DNA of 64,000 nucleotides, from positions 20,251,921 through 20,315,920 of the forward strand of contig CM077005.1 in the NCBI GenBank assembly GCA_039090855.1. Direction: 5' to 3'. Numbering within the stretch: the stretch's first letter is position 1; each line of letters starts with the position of its first letter. Source of the stretch: Macrothele yani. Lineage: Eukaryota; Arthropoda; Arachnida; Araneae; Macrothelidae. Under the pieces are notes generated by a model. It made no database searches and had not been told where the DNA came from. It was given only the letters and a program-made list of their open reading frames with translations. The position numbers and the translations under genes are program-made. Shown here in pieces: positions 20,861-31,340 of the stretch.

Positions 20861-22775
20861 TTCAATAAATAATTCTATTCAGTTGTAAAAATATAGAAAC
20901 AGCTTATTGAAAATAAAAAAAAATAGAAAAAAACGTAGATGAAAGGTGTTGAGAGGAAAGTCGATATTCTATATTCTTTAATTTTGGTATCATATTCCCG
21001 TATTCCTCTCATAAGAGGAAAAAATATTAAAGTGCGTCTCTTATTTTTTGAGTTCGTTTGATTCGGAGGCAAAATATATATATATATATGAAAAATGTTT
21101 TCTCGACGAATGATTCAAACTCATTTCTGTTCGAAGTACAAGAAAATGAAATCTGACATCATAGCAATGAATGCGTAAACACTTTCATTGAAACGATAGT
21201 AAATCATCTCGATTATGGCTTCTTTCATGACAGTGAAAATTTTCGTAATGAAAGACTTGAAAGTACTTCGAAAGCCTAAAAGAGTTCTACTCTCTTAATA
21301 AATTAAAATTGAATAAGTAAAGAACTGGAGGGACATGGAATCTGTCAATAGAAAGCCTAAAAGAGTTCGAAAGCCTAAAGAGTTCTACTCTTAATAAATT
21401 AAAATTGAATAAGTAAAGAACTGAAGGGACATGGAATCTGACAATAGTAAAGTGAGAACGAAGATTTTAAAGCAGTTCATGAAAAAAAGGCCATGGTTCA
21501 TTCAGTAAAGAAATGTCATAGAGTAGAGAGAGTGGGAACAATCTATCCGTCTTTAGGTTGAGCTTTCACTTATAGGGCTTCTTTTTTCATATTGAAATAT
21601 AAAGATGCATTTCCTTTAACTGGAAATGAACTAATATATACATATATTTCCCCAGCTTGGAAGAATATACCTTTACATTAAATATATCTCTTTTTTGGAT
21701 AGTAAATGTATACAACTCTGAATATCAAATAAATAAAAAAATAATGTTTATGGGAAGAACGGAATTAGTCGCTTTGCCTCTAGAATGAATGTTTTTTCGG
21801 ACGAGACGGAAAAATATTCAGCCCAAAGAATACAAATTTTATTGAAAGAAAAAGGTTTTAGATTGTATGTCTTGACATTGAATGCTTTCCTGTCGAGGCA
21901 GTCCACGAAAAGTATGGCTAACTACGAAAGAATAAAAAAAATGTATATTTGACATACATGCAAGTTTTGAGGATTAAGCAAGTTGGAAAATATGCTATAT
22001 AAGGAAACCAAAATCTGACGATTTGTTGCATCTAAAATAATCGTTTGCTGAAATGAAATGGAAAAAAAAAGATAGTGTAAATAAAAGGACTCATAAGTTT
22101 GTCCAAGAAAAAAAAAAAGAATCCTGACCTATTGAGAAGTTTAATGAAATTTCAAAGATAGAGGAAGAAAAATATCGGAAATTGGGAAGCTATAAGGAAA
22201 TAAAGACCGAAAATATTGTTTGAGCAGAATTTTAACTGGGAAAGATCTGTAGAGTTCTTGAACATACGAAAAAATTACGAGAAAATATTATTGCAGGGGT
22301 GAAAGACTCAGAATTAACATGAAGTCTATGTCCAGTAATTACTGCGAACAAGAACGAAATAATTTCTAAAGAAGCATTTCCTCGTCTCATGGTCTGAAAT
22401 AAAATTGAATGGAGGAAAAAGAAAAGTTCCCCAGAAAATTCATTACATCTACACGAAAAAACTCCCTCAAAACATACGAAAAATATATAAAAACACATGA
22501 AGAAATAACGTAAAAGTAATTTAAAAATATATATATATAGGGAATACGTAGTACACGAAAACCATTTGACCCCCTGACTATTTTTGGAAACCAAATCATC
22601 GTGAGTTAGAACCTCGCTAAGACCTTAGGAGCATTTTTATTCCCTTGGAAAGAAAATTCCCCAGCATCGTTACGTAAAAATTTCCTCCGGGGGAAAAATA
22701 GTATTGAAGAGGGGGGAAATCTTGCTTGCAAACCACAGGAATAAATGCAAAAATTCCCAACGGACCCCACTCAGT
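20861..22775. other. AT-rich outer half of right arm, no convincing gene
   Basis: Mirror of 10,561-12,480. The (TA)n tract and duplicated segment are present with small length differences. The minus-strand frame 22,387-22,599 has an ATG but no recognisable domain. Confidence 0.5.
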
Positions 22776-22779
22776 CGTT

Positions 22780-23547
22780 GCCATCCCTCAAAATCAAAGA
22801 TCCATCGAAATAATAAAGTTCCAAGAAGCATCATCATATCTAACACCTACGCAGTGCCCTTTCCCCACTCGGTCGTTGCCATCCCCCAAAATCAAAGATC
22901 CATCGAAAGTTCCAAGAAGCATCGCTAGGGGTAGTACATCGAGTTGGCATCCCCTATATCCAACCCCTTTCCCACTCGAGCGTTGCCATCCCTCAAAATC
23001 AAAGATCAATCGAAAGTTCCAAGAAGCACCGCTAGGGGGCAGCACATCGAGTTGACATCCCCCTATATCCAACCCCTTTCCCACTCGGGCGTTGCCATCC
23101 CTCAAAATCAAAGATCAATCGAAAGTTCCAAGAAGCACCGCTAGGGGGCAACACATCGAGTTGTCATCCCCCTATATCCAACCCCTTTTCCACTCGGGCG
23201 TTGCCATCCCTCAAAATCAAAGATCAATCGAAAGTTCCAAGAAGCACCGCTAGGGGGCAACACATCGAGTTGCCATCCCCCTATATCCAACCCCTTTTCC
23301 ACTCGGGCGTTGCCATCCCTCAAAATCAAAGATCAATCGAAAGTTCCAAGAAGTACCGCTAGGGGGCAACACATCGAGTTGCCATCCCCCTATATCCAAC
23401 CCCTTTTCCACTCGGGCGTTGCCATCCCTCAAAATTAAAGATCAATCGAAAGTTCCAAGAAGCACCGCTAGGGGGCAACACATCGAGTTGCCATCCCCCT
23501 ATATCCAACCCCTTTCCCACTCGGGCGTTGCCATCCCTCAAAATCAA
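22780..23547. repeat. 109-bp subterminal tandem repeat, right arm
   Basis: Mirror of the left array at 9,780-10,560 with the same copy number. Individual units carry arm-specific single-base differences, for example a GTACC for GCACC change near 23,353. Confidence 0.85.
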
Positions 23548-24076
23548 ACATTTATGAACAAAAATAAGATATCATAATAACATTTCTTGAGATGAGGACA
23601 TGACCGTATTATTCGAGAAAAAAAAAAAGAGAAATGATTAATTAATACTTACCCTACATAATTTTCATTAGGGAAGACACATGAGGAATTCATGAAAATT
23701 AATTGAAAAAAATACATCAACAAATTACGAGGGAAAAAACGTTTTACATAACAATAACCTAAGGGGATGGGGTCGAGAGAGGGGAAAATAAATAATGAAT
23801 AAACCTTCATTAAATTAAAAAAAAAAAGGAATAAATCTTCATTGATTTCCCCCAAAATTCGACAAAGTCCAATAAATACTACTATCTTCGGAGATAAGCA
23901 CACCCTTCGGTCGGAGGGGAAAAATTGCAGCGGGGAATTGGAGGCTGCTACTGACCACGCCCCCTTCCGTTTGCTCGACTGCAGCTTGCTCCAGCTGGCT
24001 CCACCTGCTCCAGAAGGAGCCTAATGTTAAGTCTATGGGCTCCACTTTAAGCTCGGATCGGTCATTTCCCTCTACT
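23548..24076. repeat. Outer terminal segment of the right arm
   Basis: Mirror of 9,248-9,777, with poly-A length and single-base differences (one extra C near 23,960). It ends with CATTTCCCTCTACT, the exact complement of the left end. Confidence 0.8.
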
Positions 24077-24082
24077 GCGGGA
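24077..24082. other. 6-bp target site duplication, right copy (GCGGGA)
   Basis: Directly follows the CT terminus of the palindrome and matches 9,242-9,247. Confidence 0.95.
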
Positions 24083-24100
24083 ATTAATTCAAGCACCTAT
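24083..24100 (+). mobile_element. mariner element, right terminus
   Basis: ATTAATTCAAGCACCTAT completes the inverted repeat of the mariner that starts at 8,334; TA follows at 24,101-24,102. Confidence 0.9.
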
Positions 24101-25481
24101 TAATTCCTTGCATTAAGCGGTATTTAGGTAGGTAGGGGGTTAATGAATGTTATTGTCGTAAAACTAATGAAATGTGATATGTGAGTCATAAAAGTAAATA
24201 TTTACTGAAGTGTGGTGGTAGCAATGGTAAGTGTTTCCAATGTTAAATTTTTCAAAAACAATATTTGTCATTGTTATTACATGTATTATACAGGTTAAAG
24301 TTGGGCAAATTCGTAATTGAATTAATCGGTAATGCATTACAGCGTAATGGTAATGGGAACAAGAACTTAGTGTTACCATTACATGGTAATGGTAAACTTG
24401 TCATTAGAGTTACATGGTAATTCTAATGACATGTAGCAGTTACCCATTATAATTGTAATGGTTAATGGTTGACTATACGTTGGTAATTAAAAAATAACTT
24501 ATGGGGTAACAATACAACGTGAATAAACCAGCAACCAGTACACCCTTACACGTTGTGTAGGTTATTTGACAATTGCTCTACCCCTCGGACCTCAAATGCG
24601 TGTATGTAGGTATTGGAGATTGTACGAGTATGACATGAGTAGTTGCCCCGACTTCGCCGCAAGTAAAGTGATTTGAACGAAATAATACACATGAAGTAAG
24701 TACGAATGGAATGCTCATTTCGGTTAGAGATACTCATTTCGTCCATCTCCAGTACAGTATTCTCGTCCATTACATACGTTTCACTGTCCAAAATAATTAC
24801 CCCACTATATTCACAAGCACATATTAGCATTACACTCACAGTTCAGCAACTCAGGTGCACTGCCGAATATTACAGAAATTTGCGAACTCTTGACATTTTT
24901 GCTGTACTTCTCAAGTGTTGTTGTTAATTACTTGTCCGATACTAACACTGGATTAGCGAGCGACTGACTGCTTTATACATGTATATACTTCACGACAGGA
25001 CTTGAACCTTCTGGAATATTCTTCATTTTCATAAAGCTCTCCAACTTCACATCATTCTGGAACATTCTACAAACGTCTAACCCATTCTTGCCGCTTCTAG
25101 AACATTCTACTCTACACAACACTTCGGTCTCTGTCTGCTATGTTACATGGCCGACTTTTCTAGACATAGCTTTTGGCACACGTACATTTCTATAAACTAT
25201 TAGTATGTAATTAGTATTTGCAGATTGGGTAATTTCATTACCAAATACGTAATTCCATTGCCTTTGAATGGCATTATTAAGTAATTGAATTATTTCCTCT
25301 TCATTGTAATGCATTACAGATTAATTCCATTACCTTCTGCAAACCATGTTTGGGATTACTTTGTAATGTATCAGTTGCTGCTTACCATCTTTGGTGAATC
25401 CCCAGCATTATGCGGGGCTCCAAGAAGCAAACCTGCCAAATTGGCTTGGCAGTTAGCGTGTGTGAGTCTGGAGGAATTCGA

Positions 25482-25610
25482 GGCCGCTGTGGTGTAGCGG
25501 AAGCATATCCGGTGCGTAACTGGAAGACCCTGGGTTCGACTCCCGGTGGCGGCCAATGATAATTTTTCCGTGACTCACTTATAAACGTAGAAAGAGCGAA
25601 GATCTTAGTT
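25482..25610 (+). mobile_element. tRNA-derived SINE, family 4, copy 1 (Thr-like head)
   Basis: The head 25,482-25,555 folds as a near-complete tRNA. It has acceptor GGCCGCT against GGCGGCC, anticodon stem TCCGG/CTGGA with loop TGCGTAA (anticodon CGT, Thr) and T arm CTGGG-TTCGACT-CCCGG. The D stem is short. The 55 bases after it (AATTTTTCCGTGACTCA, GTAGAAAGAGCGAAGAT) recur behind another tRNA-like head at 59,125, so this is a SINE rather than an isolated tRNA gene. A functional tRNA-Thr cannot be fully excluded. Confidence 0.7.
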
Positions 25611-25714
25611 TAATGTATTACCTGTTACTGCATTACTTTGTAATGCATTCATTTTCATAACTTTGTAATGGGGTGTTAACCTGCATTACTTTGTAATGCA
25701 TTCATTTTCATTTT

Positions 25715-25765
25715 CAGAGTTGGGTAGGAATGCATTACTTTGTAATGCATTCCTACCCAACTCTG
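25715..25765. repeat. 51-bp perfect hairpin
   Basis: Two 24-base arms (CAGAGTTGGGTAGGAATGCATTAC and its complement) surround TTT. It forms the outer end of the hAT-like element and could be a duplicated terminus. Confidence 0.9.
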
Positions 25766-25768
25766 ATA

Positions 25769-26346
25769 CAGGGTGATTCATAGTTAGTGTCGTGGTTTCA
25801 GTGGCATATAATCGGAAAATGGTTAACAACAAATTAAAACCGCAAACAGAATATGGCAGATGACAACTAAAAGTTTTATTACTTGTAGAATCGATACATC
25901 AGATTGGTAAACCACATTGACATGCGAGCCTTTCATCCAAGCGATAATCGATTTCCCGCCAAGTGTTCGCCAGCATTTGTGGCGTTACTGTTGCTATCGC
26001 AGCACCACTTCTGGTCTTCAGGTCATCGAGGGAGGTCACAGGGGTTTGGTAAACGATGTTTTAGCATATAAAATTATGGGAAGGTGGAGCTCTGCCCATA
26101 CTACATTCTGTAACGACGTTGCGTTGTGATAACTGACTTTGTTTCAAAAACCAGAGTACGCACATAGCTTTTTCTTGAATTGAACAGTCGCCATTTTGAA
26201 GTATGACGTCAATTCAGCGGGTACCGTGTCGCCTCATAAAACTTTCCGCGGTGAACTTGCTTATGATGTAGGCAGTTTTATTTGGTTGGTTACGGTTTGA
26301 CCCTACCAGGCCACGGAAACCCCGACAATAATTTTGAATCACTCTG
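25769..26346 (-). mobile_element. Short Tc1/mariner-superfamily element, internally deleted
   Basis: Termini CAGGGTGATTCA and TGAATCACTCTG are flanked by TA at 25,767-25,768 and 26,347-26,348. At 578 bp it is too short for a full transposase. The minus strand keeps the C-terminal end of one (25,899-26,051). Confidence 0.75.
25899..26051 (-). pseudogene. Transposase C-terminal fragment
   Basis: The translation contains PVTSLDDLKTRSGAAIATVT, then PQMLANTWREIDYRLDE and a stop. This is the tail of a DDE_3-type transposase of the mariner-related group whose proteins end with MLxxTWxEIxYRLDxC. The catalytic domain is missing, matching the internally deleted element around it. No start codon is available. 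Confidence 0.65.
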
Positions 26347-26369
26347 TATATTATTCAACCAACGACACG

Positions 26370-26691
26370 GCGAAGTTGGATAAGTCGCTATGCACTGTGT
26401 GAAACGCAGACGTTTCCGACGGGTGTTCGAGCCCAGTCTTGCCGGCTATCTAGTCTGGGGTTTTTCCGAGGTTTCCCGCAGTGTTGGGGATGCAAATGCG
26501 TAGATGGTTCCCACTTAAGCCGGCCCCGGACGAGTTTTGTCCCTGGACCTCCCCTTCCTAAAATGCCTGGGCTTATTAGATGAGTGTTGATGCGCTGGTA
26601 GTAAAACAATGTAAGACGAATGAAATATGATGTGCCATGGCAACAGGCCTCTATGGGGATATTAACCATGGTGTTGATGATGATGATGTAT
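26370..26691 (+). mobile_element. tRNA-derived SINE, family 3, copy 1
   Basis: The head includes the B-box-like GTGTTCGAGCCC; the body includes GGTTTTTCCGAGGTTTCCCG and CACTTAAGCCGGCCCCGG; it ends CCATGGTGTTGATGATGATG. A reverse-orientation copy lies at 48,662-48,860. The (GAT)n tail resembles the tail of the RTE LINE at 42,177. Confidence 0.75.
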
Positions 26692-26880
26692 CATTAAGAT
26701 TTGGACGAAGGTAAGAAACAACCGTGACACCGATGAAATGCGAAGTAGCTGAAAAAACATTATTTATTTTTAATATTATTGTTATTTTTCTTGAGGTCAT
26801 ATTTAGACGAACGTAAGAAACGACCCTGACAACGATAAAATGTGATGTAACTACGAAAGTCCATTTGCGCATGCGCAAGC
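26692..26880. repeat. Two-copy tandem repeat, about 110 bp
   Basis: ACGAAGGTAAGAAACAACC and ACGAACGTAAGAAACGACC begin two related segments that both continue into GATGAAATG/GATAAAATG-type sequence. Confidence 0.6.
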
Positions 26881-27231
26881 TACAATCTGACTTCAAGAAA
26901 GAAACAAAAACTAAATTGCAAGTGTGTTAGTGTGGTAACTTTTAGTCTAGGATATCTACAGGTTAACACCCCATTGTGTTGTACATCATTTTAAAGTTCT
27001 TGTCAATAGCAGGAAATCCCCCCCCCAGTATGGGAGTTTTAAGAAAAAACCAAATTTCTCTACGGTGCATACTATACTATTGTCGGGAAAGATGCATATC
27101 GGAATGCATTTTTGTAATGGCTTTTATACACTTAGTTTGAGGTTCTCGTAATTTCTGCAGATCACAATGAGATATTCTTGCATTTATGTAAAACATGATG
27201 AAATACTACTGGATGATAGCTTAGTAATATA
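26881..27231. other. Spacer, nothing recognised
   Basis: No motif, repeat end or credible frame seen; a C8 run occurs near 27,019. Confidence 0.5.
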
Positions 27232-28476
27232 CACATGAAGTGCCAAAAGTCATGGGATACGTACCTAGCACCATGTAGGAGACCTCCTCTAGCCCGGCGA
27301 AGTGCAGCAACTCGTCGTGGCATCGATTCCACATGTGGCCAGAAGACTTTTGGAGAGATGTTGAGCCAAGCCGTCTGAACAGCCGCCTACAGTTCCCTGG
27401 TATTTGTAGGTGCAGGATCTTAGGTGCAAATAGACCTTTCAACCACGTCCCATAAGTGCTCTACTGAGTTGATGTCGGGCCAACGTGGTGACCACACCAT
27501 CCGTCATAACTGTCCAGAATGCTCCTCGAACCAATTTTATACAACCTGGGCCTGATGACATGGTGCATTGTCAGCCTGGAAAATCTCATCGTTTTTGGGA
27601 TACATGGAGTCCATGAAGGGCTGCAAATGGTCACCCAGCAGAGCTACAACCCGATTACCGGTTAACGACGTTTTCAAGACCAGAGGACCCAAATGGTGCC
27701 ACGTAAAGACACTCCACACATGTATGGAACCACCACCAGCTTGCACAGTGTCTTGTTGACAGCTTGGGTCCATGGCCTCATGAGGTCAGCACGACACCCG
27801 GACCCTACTTTCAGCTCGTAACAACGAGTGGAGTGACTCATCGTACCACGCCACATGTTGCCAATCTTCCAGGGTACAATTACCGTGTTCACAAGCCCAG
27901 GTGAAGCGCTGTGTCCGATGTCGTGGTGTTAACAAAGGCACTCTGGTAGGCCTTCTTCTCCCATACCCGCTGGACGCTAAATTACGCTGCACTGACCTTA
28001 TGGATATGTCTCTGGTACCTCCTGCATTGAATGTGGATGTTATTTGAGCCAATGTCACTTATCTGTTAGCATGGGCAATCCTGGTCAGACGCCGCTGGTC
28101 ATGGTCATTCAGCACCCGTGGTCGGCCACTGCGCTGTCCACAGTGAGTGGTAATGCCTTCCATGAGGTATTCGCGGGACACACGTCACACCGTGGATCGA
28201 GGAATGTTGAATGTTCGCACAATTTGAATGCCCCATCCGTCTGGCTCCAGCTAACATGCCTTGTTCAGATTCAATAATTCACGTCGGCCTGCCATAATGC
28301 TACTGGCGGTTGTTCATCCTGACTCACGAGATTACACCTCGCAACTCATAAAAATTGTGGCGTGCGTCGAAGAATTTGGCGCTGCCGTCGCAATTTTTTA
28401 ACTGGCACTGGCGCTGACGATGACAGCGCCAGTTAAAAATTTGCATACTGCTATCACATGACTTTTGGCACTTCAG
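27232..28476 (-). mobile_element. Tc1-like transposon (DD36E spacing), degenerate
   Basis: Inverted ends share TGAAGTGCCAAAAGTCATG; TA duplications lie at 27,230-27,231 and 28,477-28,478. Length 1,245 bp. Confidence 0.88.
27250..28060 (-). pseudogene. Tc1 transposase, multiple stops and shifts
   Basis: Recognisable pieces in order: SVQRNLASSGYGRRRPTRVPL (HTH end; 27,786-28,058), VAWYDES (first catalytic Asp), FTWHHLGPLVLKTSLTGNRV, FQADNAPCHQAQVV (second Asp; 27,537-27,773) and a PDINSVEH segment carrying the Glu. The spacing between second Asp and Glu is 36 residues. Several stops and at least two frame changes separate these pieces, so it cannot make transposase. The N-terminal HTH lies toward 28,270. 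Confidence 0.8.
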
Positions 28477-28656
28477 TATATTTATATTGTTGAGGAATAA
28501 TGAAATTAACTGTTGTTGCGTCACTTTATGGGACAGCATGTGGCACGATGAGATCTCAACAACAGTTTTGACAATGACGCACCGTTACTCATTTTCGTTA
28601 CATCGAATTTTTTTACTTAGGATTTACTTCACTACTATTAGGAAAGATGCATAGCA

Positions 28657-28695
<39 letters not shown>

Positions 28696-29030
28696 GAGAA
28701 GGTGTTGGTCATGCTTTTTCTCCATTCAGTACAATGCGATAACGCAGGTACTTCGCTTTAAATATATCCATATTTGAAAAGCTCTACTTAAAAAAAGAAT
28801 GAAAGCTTGAAAAGTGCAGCAAAATTTCGAAAGCTATGGGTTTTTCTTTTCTGGTGAATCAAATTTCCGAAATAAAGAGTTATTCGAGCATATCAATGCG
28901 ATATCTCCACACGCAATCAATTTTGCTCATGAAATAAAAAAAGATGATTCTCTTTCTTCCCTCAAAATTCTCATTGCTCTCTCCCAAGAGATGATTTTCT
29001 ATCTCAAAAGTTCTATTTTCAATTATGTCT
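28477..29030. other. Spacer with (TC)n(AC)n microsatellite
   Basis: A (TC)n(AC)n microsatellite occupies about 28,657-28,695. A 79-codon frame (28,814-29,050) opens with GTG and shows no recognised motif. Confidence 0.5.
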
Positions 29031-29033
29031 TAC

Positions 29034-29130
29034 GGACCATTCAATCATAATATATATATATATATATATATTATGATTGAATGGTCCATATATATATATT
29101 ATGATTGAATACAAAATATATATATATTCG
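29034..29130. repeat. AT-rich perfect palindrome with adjacent half-copy
   Basis: GGACCATTCAATCATAATAT and its complement surround a (TA)n core; a further ATTATGATTGAAT half follows at about 29,098. It can form a cruciform. It truncates the mariner remnant beginning at about 29,170. Confidence 0.8.
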
Positions 29131-29139
29131 CTACCGCAT

Positions 29140-31340
29140 TATGGGGCCATTTTGTTCAGTGAAACCATTAACTCAGAACGGAACCGTTCCCAGGCGTACA
29201 TAGGGATTTGCATTGCCATGGAGCAGCAAGACTTTGACAGCATTACACTTTTTTTTGCTGAGAATTGTTGGTTTCAGTTTCGCTTTGAGCATAGCGCCGT
29301 ACGTTGCACTGATAACTATTTGCCCGTGTTCCTGAAATTGCCCCAGAATAGGATTCTTCATGTCCCAAAAGAAGATCAGCATTATTTTCTTGGCCAAGGG
29401 CTGTCGTGTGAATTTCTTCTTCACCGGAGAAGAAAGGTGTTTCCATTGCATGTTTTGTCTCTTGCTTTTCAGTTCATAGTAATGAACCCATGTCTCGTCG
29501 ACGGTAGCAGTCGGCTCCGAAACACTCGGATCTTCTTCACAACGTTTCAGGAATTGGGTCGCAACCTCTAAGCGCTGTTGCATGTGCACATCAGTATTAG
29601 AGATCAGCACGGGCCTTAATTTGGAAAGCCCGGCCCGTTTAAATTTTTTTAATTAAAGTCCGGCCCGGCCTTTAAAATTTCAACAATTACTAAAACACGA
29701 ATTTGACACCTGGTGCACTCGATCATTCGACTCCTGAAGAGTTCTCGTTTTCTTAATTGCTACACGTATTTTGTTACAGTAAACGTTAATTCGGAATATT
29801 TCTGTGACTCTGTATAAGTTACGTGATATCTGAGAAAAGGGGGACTCTGTATAAGTTACGTGATGTCTGAGAAAAAAATGCAATATGATTTTGTATACTA
29901 AATCATATTGCATGTAAACGACAATTTCCCTGCCTTTCAAATTATCTTTGCCTGCCGCCGGACCCGGAATATCCTTGCGGATAAGGAGGGGGGGGGGGGG
30001 GTAATTCGAAAAGTACGAAATATCCAGAATTATGAGTCCAATCGTTCGACTTTACATTGTCTAAAAGCACATATTTTCCGGAAGCGATTTTTTCGCAAAA
30101 ATCTTTCGCTTTCTTAAACTACATAATAAGTATGGAAGAGTATTTATCAGCAAACTGAACTGAGCATATGCTAAGAGAAAACAACGACAGACTGCCCAGC
30201 TAACCAGTGTCACAGAAGTTTTGAAAACGGCTGGGCTGGAATACCTAAGGGTTCATTTGCCATCTGCTGACTCCCTGAGAGTACAAATGGGGAAAATATG
30301 GCACAGATTTATACACAGAAGTAAGTTTCTCCCAACCCATTTCTCCCGTGCCATTTAAGACAACTTAAAAGCTTTTCACACATCTAGAGAACAAAGTGCC
30401 GCCGACCAGAACAATAAAAAAGATCGTCTGCGAGCGGGTGGCTCGGTTTAGAAATGCTGCAGTTAATAGCCTGCCCTGAAGCATGAGAGGAATTGTGAAA
30501 GTTAGAGAGAAAGAAAAGGGACCACATTCACATTGAAAAACTAAGGAAGCTGAACCACTCCAATTGTTTTGTAGGAGGGGGAAGTATGTGGTAAAACTTC
30601 TATTTTTTCCAACTACGGAATTTTTGCAGTCTTATCCTACTGCTGTATGTTGTGAGATTTCCAAACAAAAAAGGCACCGTACAGTGATTGTTTTGCTCAT
30701 TAAAAAAAAAACCTGTTCTGCCCGTGTCTGTTTAAAATTAAATATTGAAGGCCCGGGCCCGGCCCGTTTTCCCAACTTAGAAATGAGCAAAGGCCCGGCC
30801 CCGCCAGACCGTGACCGGGACCGTGCAGACTTTTAATCAGTATACTGTTTAGGTACCTATCTTGAGCAAACTATACGGTACCCCAAGTCATCATGCACTA
30901 TGGCATGTGCGGATCCATAGCTTATATCCAAATGTGCAGCGATAGCAGGCAGCGTAATCTGTCGGTCTTCTCTGATGAGGCCATTTGCCCTGTTGATTTG
31001 GGCTTGTGTGCTAGATGTCCATGGCCGACCAGATCAAGCTCCTTCGGTTAAACGTGCTTTTCCTACTTTAAACCTTTCTACCCGTTCATAAACTTTTCGT
31101 TGAGTCATGCTGTTCTCATTTCCGTACTGTGTCAACATCTTTCGATGAATTTCAGCAGGTTTCACTCCTTCTTCCCAAAGAAATCTCACTACGGCGCGCT
31201 GTTCAACAATGGTTAATGTTTAACTAACCATGGCTTCAACTAGACTAACGGCAAAGCGCTGCACGTTCGAACTACACATAAGCCGTTGCGAACGTGTTGT
31301 ATTTCATCAGCTTCTATCCGTTGCGGTTACAGCGTATTTT
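29140..31340 (-). pseudogene. mariner transposase split by a hAT insertion
   Basis: The N-terminal half reads leftward from ATG 31,229-31,231: TIVEQRAVVRFLWEEGVKPAE, MTQRKVYERVERFK, REDRQITLPAIAAHL, SYGSAHAIVHDDLGYR. It stops at 30,844 at VPKQYTD. The C-terminal half resumes at 29,589 (QQRLEVATQFLKRCEEDPS, VDETWVHYYELKSKRQ) and runs to LLLHGNANPYV near 29,180. The second catalytic Asp is Gly here (related proteins have HDN). An early TAA is present at codon 4. The rest of the C-terminus is missing. Confidence 0.85.
29598..30835. mobile_element. hAT-type element with 8-bp target duplication
   Basis: ATCAGTAT lies at 29,590-29,597 and again at 30,836-30,843, and its removal reconnects the two mariner halves. 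Ends are TAGAGATCAGCACGGGCC and the complement of TAAAAGTCTGCACGG. GC-rich GGCCCGG tracts sit just inside both ends. A 14-base G run lies at 29,988-30,001. I recognise no transposase, so it is probably non-autonomous (1,238 bp). Confidence 0.85.

Larger units (their letters stand above)
9248..24076. mobile_element. 14.8-kb palindromic integrated element, Polinton/Maverick-like termini
   Basis: The left arm (9,248-16,638) and right arm (16,697-24,076) are reverse complements over essentially their whole length, separated by 58 bp. The outer 60 bases are identical in both arms. The element begins AGTAGAGGGAAATG, ends with its complement, and is flanked by a 6-bp duplication. AG/CT ends and 6-bp duplications are described for Polintons. 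None of the Polinton core genes (protein-primed polymerase, integrase, protease, ATPase, capsid) is recognisable. Each arm encodes a SIM-repeat protein, an ALKBH2-like remnant and a tandem-PC4-like protein, all transcribed outward. The arms show scattered single-base and small indel differences, so they are separate sequences. Inference: an inverted-dimer derivative integrated by an enzyme supplied in trans. Confidence 0.9.
24291..25765. mobile_element. Probable non-autonomous hAT-like element rich in TAATGCATTA motifs
   Basis: The left end CAGGTTAAAGTTGGGCAAAT and right end CCTACCCAACTCTG resemble hAT termini of the CAGAGTTGGG type. Both flanks hold many GTAATGCATTAC-like palindromes (24,325-24,440; 25,240-25,340; 25,610-25,765). 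No transposase domain is recognised; a minus-strand frame at 24,546-24,839 has an ATG but no motif. I could not match an 8-bp duplication at the two ends, so the limits are tentative. A SINE sits inside. Confidence 0.5.

Noticed and set aside
9248..24076. Palindrome as an assembly or library fold-back artefact
   Set aside because: A fold-back chimera would mirror the flanking DNA too. Here the left flank is mariner body and the right flank is the mariner terminus, the ends coincide with a 6-bp duplication, and the arms carry independent differences.
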